Assembly (NCBI GenBank): GCA_002794735.1
Contig: NBAZ01000017.1
Location: 248,001-312,000 of the forward strand
Direction: 5' to 3'
Length of the DNA: 64,000 bases
Origin: Pyrrhoderma lamaoense
Taxonomy: Eukaryota; Basidiomycota; Agaricomycetes; Hymenochaetales; Hymenochaetaceae
Part shown: positions 23,701-36,100 of the stretch, piece by piece
Numbering within the stretch: position 1 is the stretch's first letter
Layout: every line of letters starts with the position of its first letter
Notes under the pieces: model-generated
Database searches by the model: none
What the model was told of the DNA's origin: nothing
Seen by the model: the letters and a program-made list of their open reading frames with translations, nothing else
Translations under genes and position numbers: made by a program

Positions 23701-24628
23701 AGCTCGTGGACAGGGTATCGAGGGAAAGCCTATCTCAGGAAGTGGCCATCATCGTCGAAGGTCTAGCATAGGGCTTGGATCAGGGGGAGGAGCAGGAAGT
23801 GGGGGAGGGGGTAAAGGCCATTATAGGAAACCGAGCGCGTCATCTGCATCTTCTTTGACTTCGTTCATGTCTTTCGCGTCAAGATCTAAATCTCTGTCGT
23901 CAAAGAAGAACGCGGCGGTGCGCGTTGCCTGTTTTGAATGCTCAGGATCAGGGTCTGAAGAAGGTGAAGAAGGCGAAGGTGACGAAAGGGAATGTGAAGG
24001 TGAAGCACAAGAGGAAGGTGTTGTTGGAGGAACTGGAGATCAGGACGGAAGTAGCGAAAGGACCATTACTAAGCAAAAGGCGGTGGTCAGGTCTAAGGAG
24101 AAGGAGAAGGAGAGAATGAAAAGATGGGAAAGAGAAGTAGAAAGGATAAGGGAGGAAAGGAGGAAGCAGAATGTACAAACTACTCTGGCGCTCTTGCAGA
24201 CCTTTCACGCGAACACCGTCTTTTGGGTTTCGAGACTCCGGGAGATTGTGGACTCTAATCTTGTTAGCACCTCGGCGGGTATGAGGACGGAGCTGCGCTA
24301 CAGGGATGTTGTAGATGTGGTTACTAACAATAAGGGTGAAGAAGAAGTGGAGGGAGAGGAGGCGGGAGAAGAAGAGGATGCTGTGGTTATTACTGTCACA
24401 GCCCGGGATTTGCTCTCACTTGACTTGGGAGTACTGAGTGAGCTTGATGCGAAGTTCGTTGAGTGGCTTGTTGAAGCTGAGGGTCTTGGGCTTGAAGCAG
24501 ATGATATTTCTAGCACTGCTAGCGGAAGTGGTGATGGGGGTGGGAGAATGAGGAGGAGACGAAGGAGAAGAGTTGTGGTCAAGCGAGGATGGCAAGAGTT
24601 CTTCGGGATTATGCTTGGGTTCAAGTGA
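20764..24628 (+). CDS. DENN-type protein of the LCHN/DENND11 family with DUF4484 C-terminus
   Basis: Exons about 20764-21001, 21283-21354, 21414-21988, 22078-22622, 22708-22903 and 22994-24628. The N-terminal domain has VAIFHASFHPTKGNIIDW, then GIEFSVLPSGLHLVERDTIY and a conserved FKLASLGVL strand. The central part has LLRILNISCLTLYKFVLARK and ILIYTLPPVE, then GWIACTTDAIF. The C-terminal DUF4484 part contains VQTTLALLQTFHANTVFWVS, LSELDAKFVEWLVEA and VKRGWQEF near the stop. LCHN/DENND11 proteins are DENN-fold proteins, probably linked to Rab and membrane traffic. Long Ser/Gly-rich linkers and a His-rich stretch (about 23037-23114) are inserted. The weak point is 22610-22710: the frame shifts there, and only a poor GT-AG intron (22623-22707) or an indel explains it. 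The ATG at 20764 is the first in frame. Confidence 0.75.
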
Positions 24629-25818
24629 GCAGACAAATGATCCTCTGTCATATACTTATTCTCCCCCACTATACACTTTCTTCTGCTCTCACAAGTTGAA
24701 TCCACAAACGAGGACGTGTATCTATCTGAACTCGAGTAGGGTCGTAAATACCATCTATACTCCCCCTTTCCTCCTGTTCTCTGGTATATAAACTTTTTCT
24801 ATCAAACACCCTCGATGGGCATTGCGCTTCATGATTTGCGAGCTGCGAGCTCGTATATACAAGACTCTTTCCCTCCCTCTCCCCTCCTACTCTTTTAACT
24901 CCGCGATTCAACAGACTTGGTTCCAAGGATCAACACTACCTTATTGTTTCCCGTTCCGTTGACACCGGCGCTAACATCCGTTGATTCGGTACCATATTGA
25001 GGTGCTGTATAGTTATGTGTCTGCGTGGTTAGTTGTTGATGTGTTGGTACTGGAGTTGCATTTGCATACGTTGAAAAACGTGTCTCTCTGCTTCCCTTTT
25101 CCTTTTCTTTCTCTCTCTTCCTCGCTCGTTCATTTCTGTACTTTGGTTTTTCTCGGGTTACATTGATTTTATCGACATTGTCTTCGTACTTCGTTCAACT
25201 GATGCATTTGGTTTCCATAATGTTTCAATTCAATTCTTAAGTCCTCTTTTCGTTCACATGCTTTCATCTCCCTCTAACTTTTTTCTACACTTTACTCTCT
25301 TTATATATATGTAGTCTTTGATACCGACTCACTAAATCTTCTTTCTTTCCATATCGCTTTCCCTTCATCAATGTATATTTGTATATATTATATATATTAG
25401 TTTACTTTTCCTTATACGGAACAAAGAAACAAAGAAAATAGAAGAAATTGGTGTTGCTATCATACTGGTTCTATTTGTCTATATTTGAGCTTACAGTCAT
25501 CGAGACACACTCATAACTTCATCAACAGTTAAATGTCCCTCTCATTCCCCCAAATTCGTTTCGGACACGATGAATTCTTGATCATTAATCTTCCTTTTTC
25601 GGCTATTATCATATCTCATCTTATCTTATCTTGTCGCTTCTTCCACCTTGCTTCTAGCTTCGTGGCTTCAAAGAAGTCAAAGTAGCTAACGGTTGATCCG
25701 TATATACATATGTTTACACATCCAAAATATCTTATATATCCGTAAAGGGGTTACGTTATATCTGAGTACATACAACCGAGATGTATATGTAAGCGTGTGA
25801 TTAAGTACATGTTTATCA
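24629..25818. other. Convergent intergenic region
   Basis: Lies between the 3' ends of the DENN gene (plus) and the MYND gene (minus). It is pyrimidine-rich on the plus strand (about 25080-25140) with AT repeats near 25380-25400. No gene is seen. Confidence 0.5.
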
Positions 25819-27189
25819 TCAGAAGACAGGGCTAAAGCATTTCTTTTTATGTGTCGGCCAATCCTGTCGTTGATGGTCGGTTCCACACTGTTGTAAAGGC
25901 GAAGAACAATAGATAAGCTCATTGTAACACTCTCGCACATATAATATGAAGAAAACGATAAAGAATGAGGGGAGATGGAAGAAAGGTTAAACTTACATAA
26001 CGATAAGTCTTACATCTACTACACTGTAGCAAGTCCCTTCCTTTTTCCTTCTCCGAGTCCCTCCAGACACTGCAACCCCTTAGAGAGCATGTCTCTAAGC
26101 CCTTTGAAAGCGTCATTCGCACACCGGGAAGCATGACAGTCATCTCTGGCGATCCTTCAAGTATGTCAATACACCTCTCTGTAGTCTCAGCTGCAAATCT
26201 TCCCCGGTATTGATTGCGGTAAGCCTTCATCTTCTGAAGGAGGGGTGCTTTGTCTTCCGGGGAAATGGCAACTGAGCTGGCAGCTGATGAGGAGGGGAGA
26301 GGTGCAGAGGGAGTAGAAGGGTAGGCCGATGAAAAGACGAGGAGAGTGGAGAAGAACTGGTGCAATTCTGCTATTGTGGTATGAAGGTCGGAAGTGGGAA
26401 GGAGTTGACCTGCGACTAGAAGATGGCCCATATGTTGACAAAGACCAGCGGCCTGAGGGGTTTGTGTGAAACGGACGAAGTATAGTCTTTTTCATATTTA
26501 CGTAGAGCATTTGGTTGTTAGCATAGAGTGAAATAATCCATCGATACGGAGTTTCATGACACAATATTATTGAAATTGAATCATTGATGAAAATGGCCGC
26601 CAAGTATCAGTGTCTGTCTTTCCTACTCTTCCTGAGCTTGGACACAGAATGTTGACTTACGTGTATGCTAAGTAGTTCATTAAGCATTCTGCAGCGCTAT
26701 TCGCAGTCGTCTGGCGTCTAAAAGATTCTGCAAGACGTGGAAGATATTTCGCAGCAACCTCACTTTTAGTTACCCAAAGAGATATAGTCAAGTAACGTTG
26801 TTATTAACTTTGTGAAAGATGAATTTTACCTGAAGATACGATCCTGATCCTCCCGCGGTTTGACTTGCATAACACCTATCTGAAAGAATTTCGAATCACA
26901 ATCAGTTCGACTATCTTAATATAACATTGAATTTCCTCGGTCATGGACACTTAGAAAACCTTCATTGTGATGATAAAATAGAAAGTTGAGATTTTTTTTG
27001 AAGAAGTGAACTTACAAGCTTGGAGATATCCGACAGCCTCGTTGTCTTGCGTTCCTTAAGCTCTTCTTCTGGGATGCTCTGTCCCACTTCTTGTTCCTCT
27101 TCCGCAACTCCGGTAGCTTGGAAAAGGTCGTCCGCGGTGATTGGCATTGATGCCCAGATGCTAGCTGCTTCTGCTGCTGTACTTGACAT
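25819..27189 (-). CDS. MYND zinc-finger protein
   Basis: Five exons (27016-27189, 26830-26879, 26661-26762, 25997-26486, 25819-25887) join in frame to about 294 residues. The C-terminal MYND finger is split by the last intron: ETCSLRGCSVW and LLQCSRCKTYRY on one side, then CGTDHQRQDWPTHKKKCF on the other. Together they give the C-x(n)-C..CxxC..C..H..C ligands of this zinc module. The upstream part is helical and low in motifs (KYLPRLAESFRRQTTANSAA, AGLCQHMGHLLVAGQLLP), resembling a helical repeat region. MYND domains bind proline-rich partners; the specific role here is unknown. The start ATG opens MSSTAAEAASIWASMPITAD. The exon 4 acceptor (GAAAAAG) is poor but follows a good CTAAC branch site. 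Confidence 0.75.
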
Positions 27190-28957
27190 TGCGCGTATGA
27201 TATTGTATAAGAGTTCTTAGCACTGGGACGATAATGACACGTCGTAAAAGGTATAAGAGCCTGTACTTTATTCAATTAGTCGAGTTTGAATGAAGGCCTC
27301 ATTTATTACATGCAAAACCGTGACACGGCTTAAATTTAATGCTACTACGCGACTGTCGGAGATCCAAAGCGCGTCATTGCGTTTTCCACCTATCGCACTT
27401 TCCTATTTGTTCAGAGATATACTAGTATGAACAAGTTACTAAATTCATGCTTGGAACAAGATATAAAACATAAAAAAGTTATACCAATTTTTTTTGTTTG
27501 TGAAGGGCTTTTGCTGGTATTTTTGAATTGTATCGGCTAAATTACATGTAAGCAGATACGAAACTACGGTGGAACATACCAGAACAGTAGTGATTTATGT
27601 CCTTATATAAAGCCCTTAATGCTACGCATCGGCTCCTTGAAAGTTGTGAAAGGGATTAACGCATAAGGTTAGATAGTTTATACTTGGTTAACAGTGCGAA
27701 TGTGTGGATGTAAAACTTACAACTACAGTTACTATTACGAAAGACGTCTTCATATATCTGAAACGTGGTAATAGAAAGTTCCAGATTAAAACTTGGTCAT
27801 ATCATAAGAAACATTAACACTTTTTTATTGTTGTATATGCAGAGTCGTAGTTAGAGGACTCCAAAGTCTGGCTATCGAAAAGATAATAGAATATGTAAAT
27901 ATTTAGGTATTGCCATGTTTACAAAAAATTGTGCTATGCTCAGGGGGCGTATGATCTATCTTCCAGAAGTATGCCATATGTAGAGTTTCCTTCTAAGAAC
28001 TGATTGCTATCCTTGCGCAGGGCATAATCTAACATCAGTTACACGGGATCTCAGAAGAGGTACCTTCGCGTTTCCCCTCAATCATGATTCTATTTTTAAT
28101 TACTCGCTACCCGCCACATCTCAATTCTTAACTCTATCATACCCCTTAAACACATTGCGAGCTCCGGAGCTCGAGCTATGGATAATAGCTCTATGTATAA
28201 TGCAAATCTCCTATAGAGAGATGCAGACTCACTCGCCGGATAACAGAGAAAGGATAGTAGTTGAGAAACTACAGGTAATAGTGTAGATCAGAGAACTTTC
28301 CGATTGAAACACTGCCATTTAACCCTCCATTCTTTGAGATATGATGTCTCACAACAGACCTGTGAAGTGGCTGATATACTCAATACTATCAAGACATGGC
28401 CCGCTTCTGGGGAGTTCTCGATGTTCATTGGGTTGGTACTCCAACTATACCACATCAAGTAACTTCAAGTGCAATCCCTCCTGTCGTTTTTCCTTTGATA
28501 AAACGTCATATATACTCTCCAGAATAGAGACGAGAGTTGGACAGGATGGACCGGATCTTCCATTTTAGATTCGATCAAATAGTTGAATGATTAAAATCAA
28601 AGAAGGCCATGTAGCTACTATTATCTGATGCAATCGCCCGTATGATCGCTATGAAGAACTGAAATACAACGTATCATAGCACTTACAATAGACATCTTGC
28701 TTCCATATTCCAATCAATAAAATGAGAAAATATCAATGAACTCTTACGGTAACCTCATGATCCGTCGCAACCACACCACGTCGGTGTTCTTAGTATCAGC
28801 TTGTGTTGTATCAATTGAGTTGATGAATTTCTTTAAAGTCAATAGACGAGAATGACATCACCTCGGCGACACTAGCAGTGGCTGTCTATATAGGGGAGCA
28901 CTGTCCAATCGCATTCTCATCATTCTCATCCCTACTCACCTTCCCATTTTCACTTCG
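27190..28957. other. Divergent intergenic region
   Basis: About 1.8 kb between the MYND gene (minus) and the membrane-protein gene (plus). It must hold both promoters. The open frame at 28341-28568 has no recognisable motif. Confidence 0.45.
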
Positions 28958-30824
28958 ATGTCTCTCAAACAGAGAGGTGCCCTAGTAGATTATCCGGAGC
29001 TTCGGAAATTTATGCAATCAACAACTATTGCAGGATATATTCAAATTTCTCTCTGTACAATGCTCATCTTCGATACGTGTATGTTCTGGGCTTACTACTC
29101 ATTTATAAAGCTGGACTAAAATGATGAGAATAGTGATCACTATGGACAAAGAAGTGTGTTTCGAGATTACCGTATAAGCTCGAAACAATGCTAACGCCAT
29201 AAGCTTCAAAGGTTGAGTACTTCTGGCCTAGGGTGAGATTTCATTTTCTCTTGCATCAGTAGTTTTTAACCTCTGACTCAAAATGAAACAGACAACCCGG
29301 AAACGACAGCGTAGTTTGACAAGTATCTTGTTTTTCGTGGTGAGTTCATGCCCTGCGCACAACACTGTTCGTGTCTGGATAAGTACCTTGATAATATCAC
29401 CCGTAGAATCGTTATATTGGTATACTCGATGCTATCGCAAAATATGTTTGTGAGTAGCGGCATCTATGGTTACTAAACTCAGTGTAGTATTTCTACTTAC
29501 AACATCTGACATCATGAAAGTGATTTCTCATGATGTGACAACAGCTCTGTATGCATCTTTACCTATTTATGCATCACGATAATTGACTAACTAGATATCA
29601 CTCCGATTTTCTAGATGTAAGCGTATTTTGTCTTTGCTTTTGGTGAGCTCTGTTTATAAGAAGTAAAGGTCAAACGGCACTCTGGGGAGGAACTATTGGA
29701 GGTATGACTTGAATACCAGTAATTTCATTGTTTACATCAGAACTGATGGTAACCAGATATCTTCATTGACATCATAATCGAATGTATGCTCCGTAGTCAA
29801 AGTTTTTCGCAGCCTTAAAAGCTAAGGCATCATCTATCATGATTCAGATATACTCGTTCTCCGAGTCCTTGTACTTTGGCAAAGGAGTGAATACATTTTT
29901 TAACATTATATACACCACATACACACAAAGATTACTGATGACTGATGACGCCTTGCAGATAAAGCATTAACAATCATTCTCTATTCGCTTATTATTTGCG
30001 AGTTAGTCGCAAAATTTGTACTTGTTGTTATGCACAATATTGACGAACCGAGTACGTCCGAGCATCAAACATGTCTCTTTTCTTTAGTGTTTCTGTACTA
30101 ATCCTATCCAGTGGCAGCATACACCTTTTCAGAAGGTGTCACGACCTGTAGTTTCTACGTGCATGATATCGAGCTTACGAATCTTTATCTGCTCATTGAT
30201 TGGTGAGAATCAACTAGTATCAGTTAACTCTTCTTTTTAACATTTCAAAAACTATGTATTGTAACTATAGGATCTCAACGGCAGTTTTCGGATTCATCTT
30301 AATTTTACTAGCTCTTTATAAAGCTATCGAAGACAGGAAGGTTCCAGGATTACAAGGGTCCAGTGTCATAAATATAATGATAAAGGATCAAGTCTCTTAC
30401 TATACACTGTTCGTAATCCCATCTTCACCTCTAAATCATTCTCCTTCTTTCCTACTAAAAAAAAAAACATATGCACTCATACTCTTTTTTTTTTTCATTC
30501 TAATACCCTTGTTGAACCAAAAGTATATTATTCTGTTTTGCGATGAACGTCACACACACACTTATATCCCACGATTCGGACGGAGTTAGACAAGCTATCT
30601 TCAGTCTCTTCGGGAACTCTGCTTTTTTGTGTCAAGTCGGCAGTCGTATGTTTATAAACTTGGTGGAAGTTGCGAAACCGAGAACTGATCGGATTACGAA
30701 TGATTCGAGTCGGATAAGGATGGATGGTAGTACTAGTATTCCGCAGTTTGCTGGACGTGGTCGTGTTGGGTCTTGTCCTGGTATTTTTGAGAAATTGTTG
30801 TCTTATACTGTTACAGTTTACTGA
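28958..30824 (+). CDS. DUF6533-like seven-helix membrane protein (approximate model)
   Basis: A many-exon gene whose pieces fit the basidiomycete DUF6533 membrane family. Exon 1 starts MSLKQRGALVDYPELRKFMQ and enters a hydrophobic helix (GYIQISLCTMLIFDT). Later pieces are: a YLDNITRRIVILVYSMLSQN segment; QTALWGGTIG at 29671-29700; a helix DKALTIILYSLIICELVAKF joined in phase at 29959; YTFSEGVTTCSFYVHD; and the helix STAVFGFILILLALYKAIED joined in phase at 30271. The C-terminal part has SRMFINLVEVAKPRTDR, near the stop at 30824. The pattern of ALWG, a lumenal Cys loop and a cytosolic SR..NL motif is typical. Splicing between about 29080 and 29660 and between 30410 and 30590 is not resolved and may hide damage. 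Ligand and role are unknown. Confidence 0.55.
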
Positions 30825-31455
30825 TGTATATGTACTTATAGATCCAGAAGCTGCTGTCCGTCTGGAGATTACTCTGATACCATCAATGTTTCCGATACCC
30901 GTTGAGTTTCTTGTTTTATCTATTTATCTTACGTTACATAAGATAAATCGATGGGAATACTTACATGTACATAGTCTAAGATAAAAGTATACATTATTGG
31001 CTAGATAATATATGAAGAAATTCAGAGCAATGTTGAATGTTACGAATATGATTAATTAATGAGTTCAAAGACTTTGATAAAGATCAACTAGCTTGACTAT
31101 TCACAGCGGCTACTAGGATAGTAAGCACTACGGATCCAAATCACTACTAGGCAGTTTCCTAGTAATTTACTACATACTAGCCTGAGTCGCTCTAGTTTTG
31201 AACAAGCAACATACATATTGTTATTTATACCTTCATCTAAATCGTCTGAAATATACGGTATTTCGTGATTCCTTTAATCTCTCCTCCACACCCATAAGGT
31301 TATCGATACGTCCAAAACTTTTGGACTTTCTTTTTGATTCATCTTGTGCGCAGCCTCAAATGGAGTACACTGCTGTGTGAAAAGGCTCATAACTGCATAT
31401 ACTTTACAAAAATACACAACACATATATTCTCTCACATAGGGTAATCATAAACTG
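30825..31455. other. Convergent intergenic region
   Basis: AT-rich spacer between the 3' ends of the membrane-protein gene and the first GH5 gene. No gene is seen. Confidence 0.45.
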
Positions 31456-33424
31456 TCCTTCGACTTTATGAGAACTGCTTTAGCATGTTCTCTCAACACC
31501 TCATTAAGCCCATCCCGCTTAACACAATTCTCAAACCCAAAGCTTTTCGCCATCTCCTCAAGCTCCTCCTCTCCATACCCCTAAAATGTTCAGCCCACTC
31601 CGGAGCCAGGAGTTCTCCAAGTAGTTTGCACGCGCCTGACGGGCGGTACGTTCCTTCACGGTCCATACAGGAAACGGATAACGTTCGAGGTGTTTTGGGT
31701 CGGCGATGGAGGAACGAACGAACGAGATGAGGGGGTCATAGATGCTTTTTACAAACGTATCGTCCGCCCCCAGCTATCTACGGCGATCCGGTGTTTTTTG
31801 GAAAGGAAGTCTTTGAAGTGGTGCATGTATTTGGTCTCTTTGGAGACGTGGACCATTCCTTGAAAACCGATATCTTTGTATAGCCATATGCTCCAGCTGA
31901 GCTTATCCTAATCGCAATTAATGCAAGTTGTTAAATAATGATATATGAGGCGTGTTTTGTATTTACTTGCCTTTTGGTAGATCTCTAGTTGATCCTTAAG
32001 TACCATATACCTCCTTTTATTTATTTCATCCGTATTGTCCTTTCCTTCGAATTCCTCTCGTGCATAGACGGGACCCCATTCACCATTCCACACACAAAGT
32101 CCCCTCTCGTCCATCCACTCCCTCTTCTTCTCATAACTACGCCTCATCCTCCTCACCTGCTCCTCCCTCCTTTCGTACGGCTCCGGCGCACTCGGGAATC
32201 CGTACACACTATAATCATGTATCGCATACGCACAATTCGGCCATCTCTCTTTAACGTCTTCCGGAAAAGCAGAAAAGTCCGTAGCGTACGTGTTCCCATC
32301 CAAGAACAAGACATGTTTGGCGTCTACGTTTCTAATAGCGGTGATAGTCTCGTCGTACCACTTTACTAGCCTCCCACCTCCCTTCCCTCTCACCTTTCCC
32401 ATCAAATTCGTCTGCAGGCTCGTTTAGTAGGTTATAACCTGCAACCCACGGTTCGTCTTTATACCTATTCGCTAGCAGACCCATAGCCACGTCGCTCGAT
32501 CCATGAAATCTTTGTGTCTCCAGAATCCGGCGAGATGGACACCTGAATCGCAGTGCCAGCCGCCGTTTTGGCCTCCTGGAGCGGTGTGTAAGTCGATGAT
32601 GGTGTATATTTGTGGGCGGCGCAAATTCGGATGTGCGATCGAGGTGGGTGAAGTTGTTGGGGAGGAGGAGGTGGCGGGGGTTGAGGTCGGATTCGAAGTG
32701 TCGGTAGTTGATGGGTATGCGGATGCTGTTTAGGCTGAGAGAGGAGAAGAATGCGGCGTCGGAGTTTGTGAAGAAGTGTTCTAGATACTGTGTAATTGTA
32801 GATAGATAGATAGATGGATGGATGGATGGTTGGATGGATGGTTGGTTGTTAGGAGTACTGGGTGTTTTTTGGAGGATGAGTGGGATTTACCTTGTCGAAA
32901 AAGAAATTGGATTTGGATTCTCCTAGGACCTCTGCAAGTGCTTCACGGATTTGGAATTCGCACCAGGAAAACCTTTGTGTGAGTGTAAGTATGTCAGTCA
33001 AAATATTGAGATTGGATGTATCTAGTTGACTTTGAGAGTAGAGCTAGGTCAATATTGATGATAACTCGAGCCCATACTAACCAGAAATGAAGTTCTCCAT
33101 GCTAACGATTGGAACATTTGCATCGGATATCAATAAATACTAGCAGTGAGTATCTTCACAAGAGTAAGATAGAGAAGATATTAAAGTCATAAGGCAACTC
33201 TGAGACTAGACATCTACTATGAACTAGCCCTCCTTCGTTACGAATAAGAGAGCAAGAGGACAAAGGTCATTCTACTACAGAAATATGGAAGAGACTCACG
33301 TCATCCAGCCTCCAAGACCTGCCCCACGAAGCACGACCTCCTCACCAACATCATTCACAAGCTTCGTTCCAGAAACACGTATGAAAGACCCGCTTCTTGT
33401 CGGTTTATAGTCCTCTAAAGACAT
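31456..33424 (-). pseudogene. GH5 glycoside hydrolase, copy 1, multiply frameshifted
   Basis: Minus-strand gene from the ATG at 33424. Read across frames it gives GTKLVNDVGEEVVLRGAGLG, MENFIS, YLEHFFTNSDAAFF, a long RHFESDLNPR block, then GYNLLNEPADEF with the NEP acid/base Glu, and CVWNGEWGPVYA with the nucleophile Glu. The family is a fungal GH5 beta-glycosidase (cellulase-A fold); I cannot name subfamily or substrate, though the LRGAGLGGW...ENF start resembles fungal exo-glucanase or glycosylceramidase-like members. It has no signal peptide. At least five single-base losses break the frame (near 32961, 32634, 32609, 32480, 32400 and 31570). The open frame 31908-32405 is the largest intact part. 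One intron holds a GATA/GATG microsatellite. Either a recent pseudogene or damaged by assembly errors. Confidence 0.7.
32800..32848. repeat. GATA/GATG tetranucleotide repeat
   Basis: Tandem gata then gatg/gttg units inside an intron of GH5 copy 1. Confidence 0.8.
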
Positions 33425-34483
33425 TTGTGTTGAGTAACCAGCAATTACTGTAGTCGTCCTTGCCAAGGTCCTCGGCCAATGTTAAACAGAACAAAGACCC
33501 TTTTCTTATTTTTATCTCTCTTGCTTAGGATTGATAATCAAGAGTAGGCATTCCATGATTATAGCTTACGATAGTTAGGCCGAAATGGAGGTGAGCACTG
33601 GCAGCAGCTGACCCACCCTCCCAACTGACAGACGGAAAAACCTCGGCACGGAACAAGAAAGATCTTCAGGAACCTCCACAGTCGTTGTGTCCTGACTCTG
33701 TCGATGAAACATCAAAGACAATGCAAAAGAGATCACGAACTGAATAAGATCAATTTCGATAGCTATAACAATTTAAACAAATTGCGTGTTGGTGTGTGCT
33801 GGTATTGCTCTTACAGGTCGCTCGTTTGTCGGTGATGGTTATGTCATACGGCTTCAACTTGTTTTCGTTGTGAACTTTTAATTAATGACGTAGAAAAGCT
33901 TGAGAGACAGGTATCGCTGAGACCTTGAAGTTATAATGAAATGCAAATTCAGGGTACATCAGAACGAGATGTGCTATGCTTAATTACAAGCAAAAGGACC
34001 TGGAACTGGGCTACCGTGGCCAAGTCTAACCCTATCCAATATCATATTGTACATGTACACGTATGGGTGACAAGATATTGACTACACTTGTCCGCGTCTT
34101 TAACTAGGCTTACTAGCAGCTTTGTTTATGACATTCATATGTCAAGAAACCATTCGTACAGTATAAAAAGTATATGTTCTTACCAAACGAGAGGGGGGGA
34201 TTCTCAGTTTACCCGTACGGACCGTCTCACTCTCGGAACAAAAGGCCAAGAAAGAGCGCCGTTCCCATCTAAGATTAGATAAAGGAACGGCCCGGGAAAA
34301 CCGCGGCGAAACAACTTACTTGCGCATGACTTCTCGCTCTATTCGCCCTCTGTGGATGTATATAACAACAGCAAGTCCTTGGGACCTCGTCTCTTCCGAC
34401 TTTTGTAACAAAACTTCGTCATACAAAAGTTAAAAGATACAGAGACCCATAACAATTTGGTCTAGCTCGAAACAAGTACAGTG
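33425..34483. other. Shared promoter region of the head-to-head GH5 pair
   Basis: About 1.06 kb between the two divergent start codons. It presumably drives both genes. No obvious dyad symmetry was seen around the centre. Confidence 0.45.
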
Positions 34484-36100
34484 ATGTCTACGATCCCTCA
34501 GCCTTCTGGTTATATTCGTGTTGATGGTACCAAGCTCGTTGATGGAGATGGAAAGGAAATCATCCTTCGTGGGGCGGGATTGGGTGGATGGATGAAGTAA
34601 GTGGTCGTTTATCTCTTATTGCAACTATACATCTAAACATCTACTACCCCCCAAGTATGGAAAACTTCATAACAGGCTATCCAGGATGCGAATTCCAGAT
34701 TCGAGAGGAACTAGCCAACGTCATCGGACAAGAAAAATCCGAGTTTTTCTTCGATAAAGTATAGTATTTTTTTTTTTTCGTTTTCTCTATTTCCCAATAT
34801 TGAAGAACACATCTTTTTCTCATATCTCATTCTCATATCTATTTAATTTCAGTTTTGGAATACTTCTTCACCGATGCCGATGCAGCTTTCTTCTCCTCCC
34901 TCGGCCTCAACTGCATCCGAATCGCTTTCAACTACCGACACTTTGAATCTGACTTGAACCCACGGGTATTACAAACATCAGGATTCAAGCACCTCGATCG
35001 AGTCATCTCGTATGCGCGAAACACGGGATCTACACAATCCTCGATTGCCATACCGCTCCAGGAGGCCAAAATCCGGATTGGCATTCGGATTCTGGGATAC
35101 ATATTCCCCTTCTCTGGACGCACAAGGATTTTCAAGATCGGTTGGTGTGGTTGTGGGGAAAACTTGCGGAGCATTATAAAGATAATAAATGGGTAGCGGG
35201 GTATAACCCTCTTAACGAACCGTGTGATGCTATCATACTCGTCTCGTCTCTCTTTATGATCGGCTACATGACGCTATCAGGAGCGTGGATAAGAGCCATG
35301 CCCTCTTCTGGGACGGAAACACCTTCGCTCGGATTTCTCGCAATTTGGGGACGCACATAAGCGGTGGACGAATAGTGCGTATGGTATTCACGACTACTCG
35401 CTCTTTGGCTTCCCTTCTGCGCCGGAGTCTACGCGTCTACGCCTGAGCAGCAGAGGAGGTTAAGAAGGAGTTATGAGAAGAAGAAACAGTGGATGGACGA
35501 GAGGGGGTTATGTGTCTGGAACGGGGAGTTTGGACCTGTCTATGCGAGACCGCAATATGACGGCGGTGAAGTCCGAGCGAACGAGATCAATATCTCTAGA
35601 TACCAAGTTCTCAAAGACCAACTTTCGATATATAACGAAGATAGACTGAGTTGGAGTATTTGGTTGTATAAGGACATTGGGTTCCAAGGGATGGTGCACG
35701 TCGATACCGAGTCGAAGTATATGACTCTTCTCAAGAACTTTTTGGAGAAGAAACATAGGCTTGCGCCTGATGCGTGGGGAGCGGACGCGTCGTATGTACA
35801 AAGGTACTACCAGCCGCTGATTGAGTTCGTTAAGAAGGAGGTCGTTCCGAAAGAGGAACATCAGCGTTTGTATCCCTGGCCGGTTTGGAAACTCGAAGAT
35901 CGGGTTTGTAGGCTATCGAGGAGTGTGCTCGTCGCTGAGTACCTTGTGAAGGAGTGGGCTGAACATTTTAAGGGTCTGGAGAAGGAGGACTTGATGAACT
36001 TGCGAAGAGCTTCTTGTTTGAGAAGTGTATGAAGAGGGATGGGTTGAATAAGGTTTTGACGGAGAATGCTAGGCTTGTGAAGGAGGCGGAGAAAGCGTGA
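34484..36100 (+). pseudogene. GH5 glycoside hydrolase, copy 2, multiply frameshifted
   Basis: Plus-strand paralogue of copy 1. Exon 1 (34484-34596) reads MSTIPQPSGYIRVDGTKLVD and LRGAGLGGWM. Exon 2 (34656-34758) has MENFITGYPGCEFQIREEL and FFFDK. Exon 3, from about 34854, runs through FFTDADAAFFSSLGLNCIRI, YRHFESDLNPR, the catalytic GYNPLNEP and WNGEFGPVYA, the conserved LSWSIWLYKDIGFQGMVHV, to a stop at 36098-36100. Five positions lack one base relative to the conserved frame: the exon 2/3 junction (near 34855), about 35012, 35328, 35430 and 35990. The 540-base stretch 35493-36032 is uninterrupted. Substitutions are mild and active-site residues are kept, so loss of function would be recent, or the lesions are sequence errors. 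No signal peptide, so an intracellular beta-glycosidase if functional. Confidence 0.72.

Noticed and set aside
25080..25170. Pyrimidine-rich stretch as a regulatory or coding element
   Set aside because: It lies between two convergent 3' ends and has only low-complexity composition.
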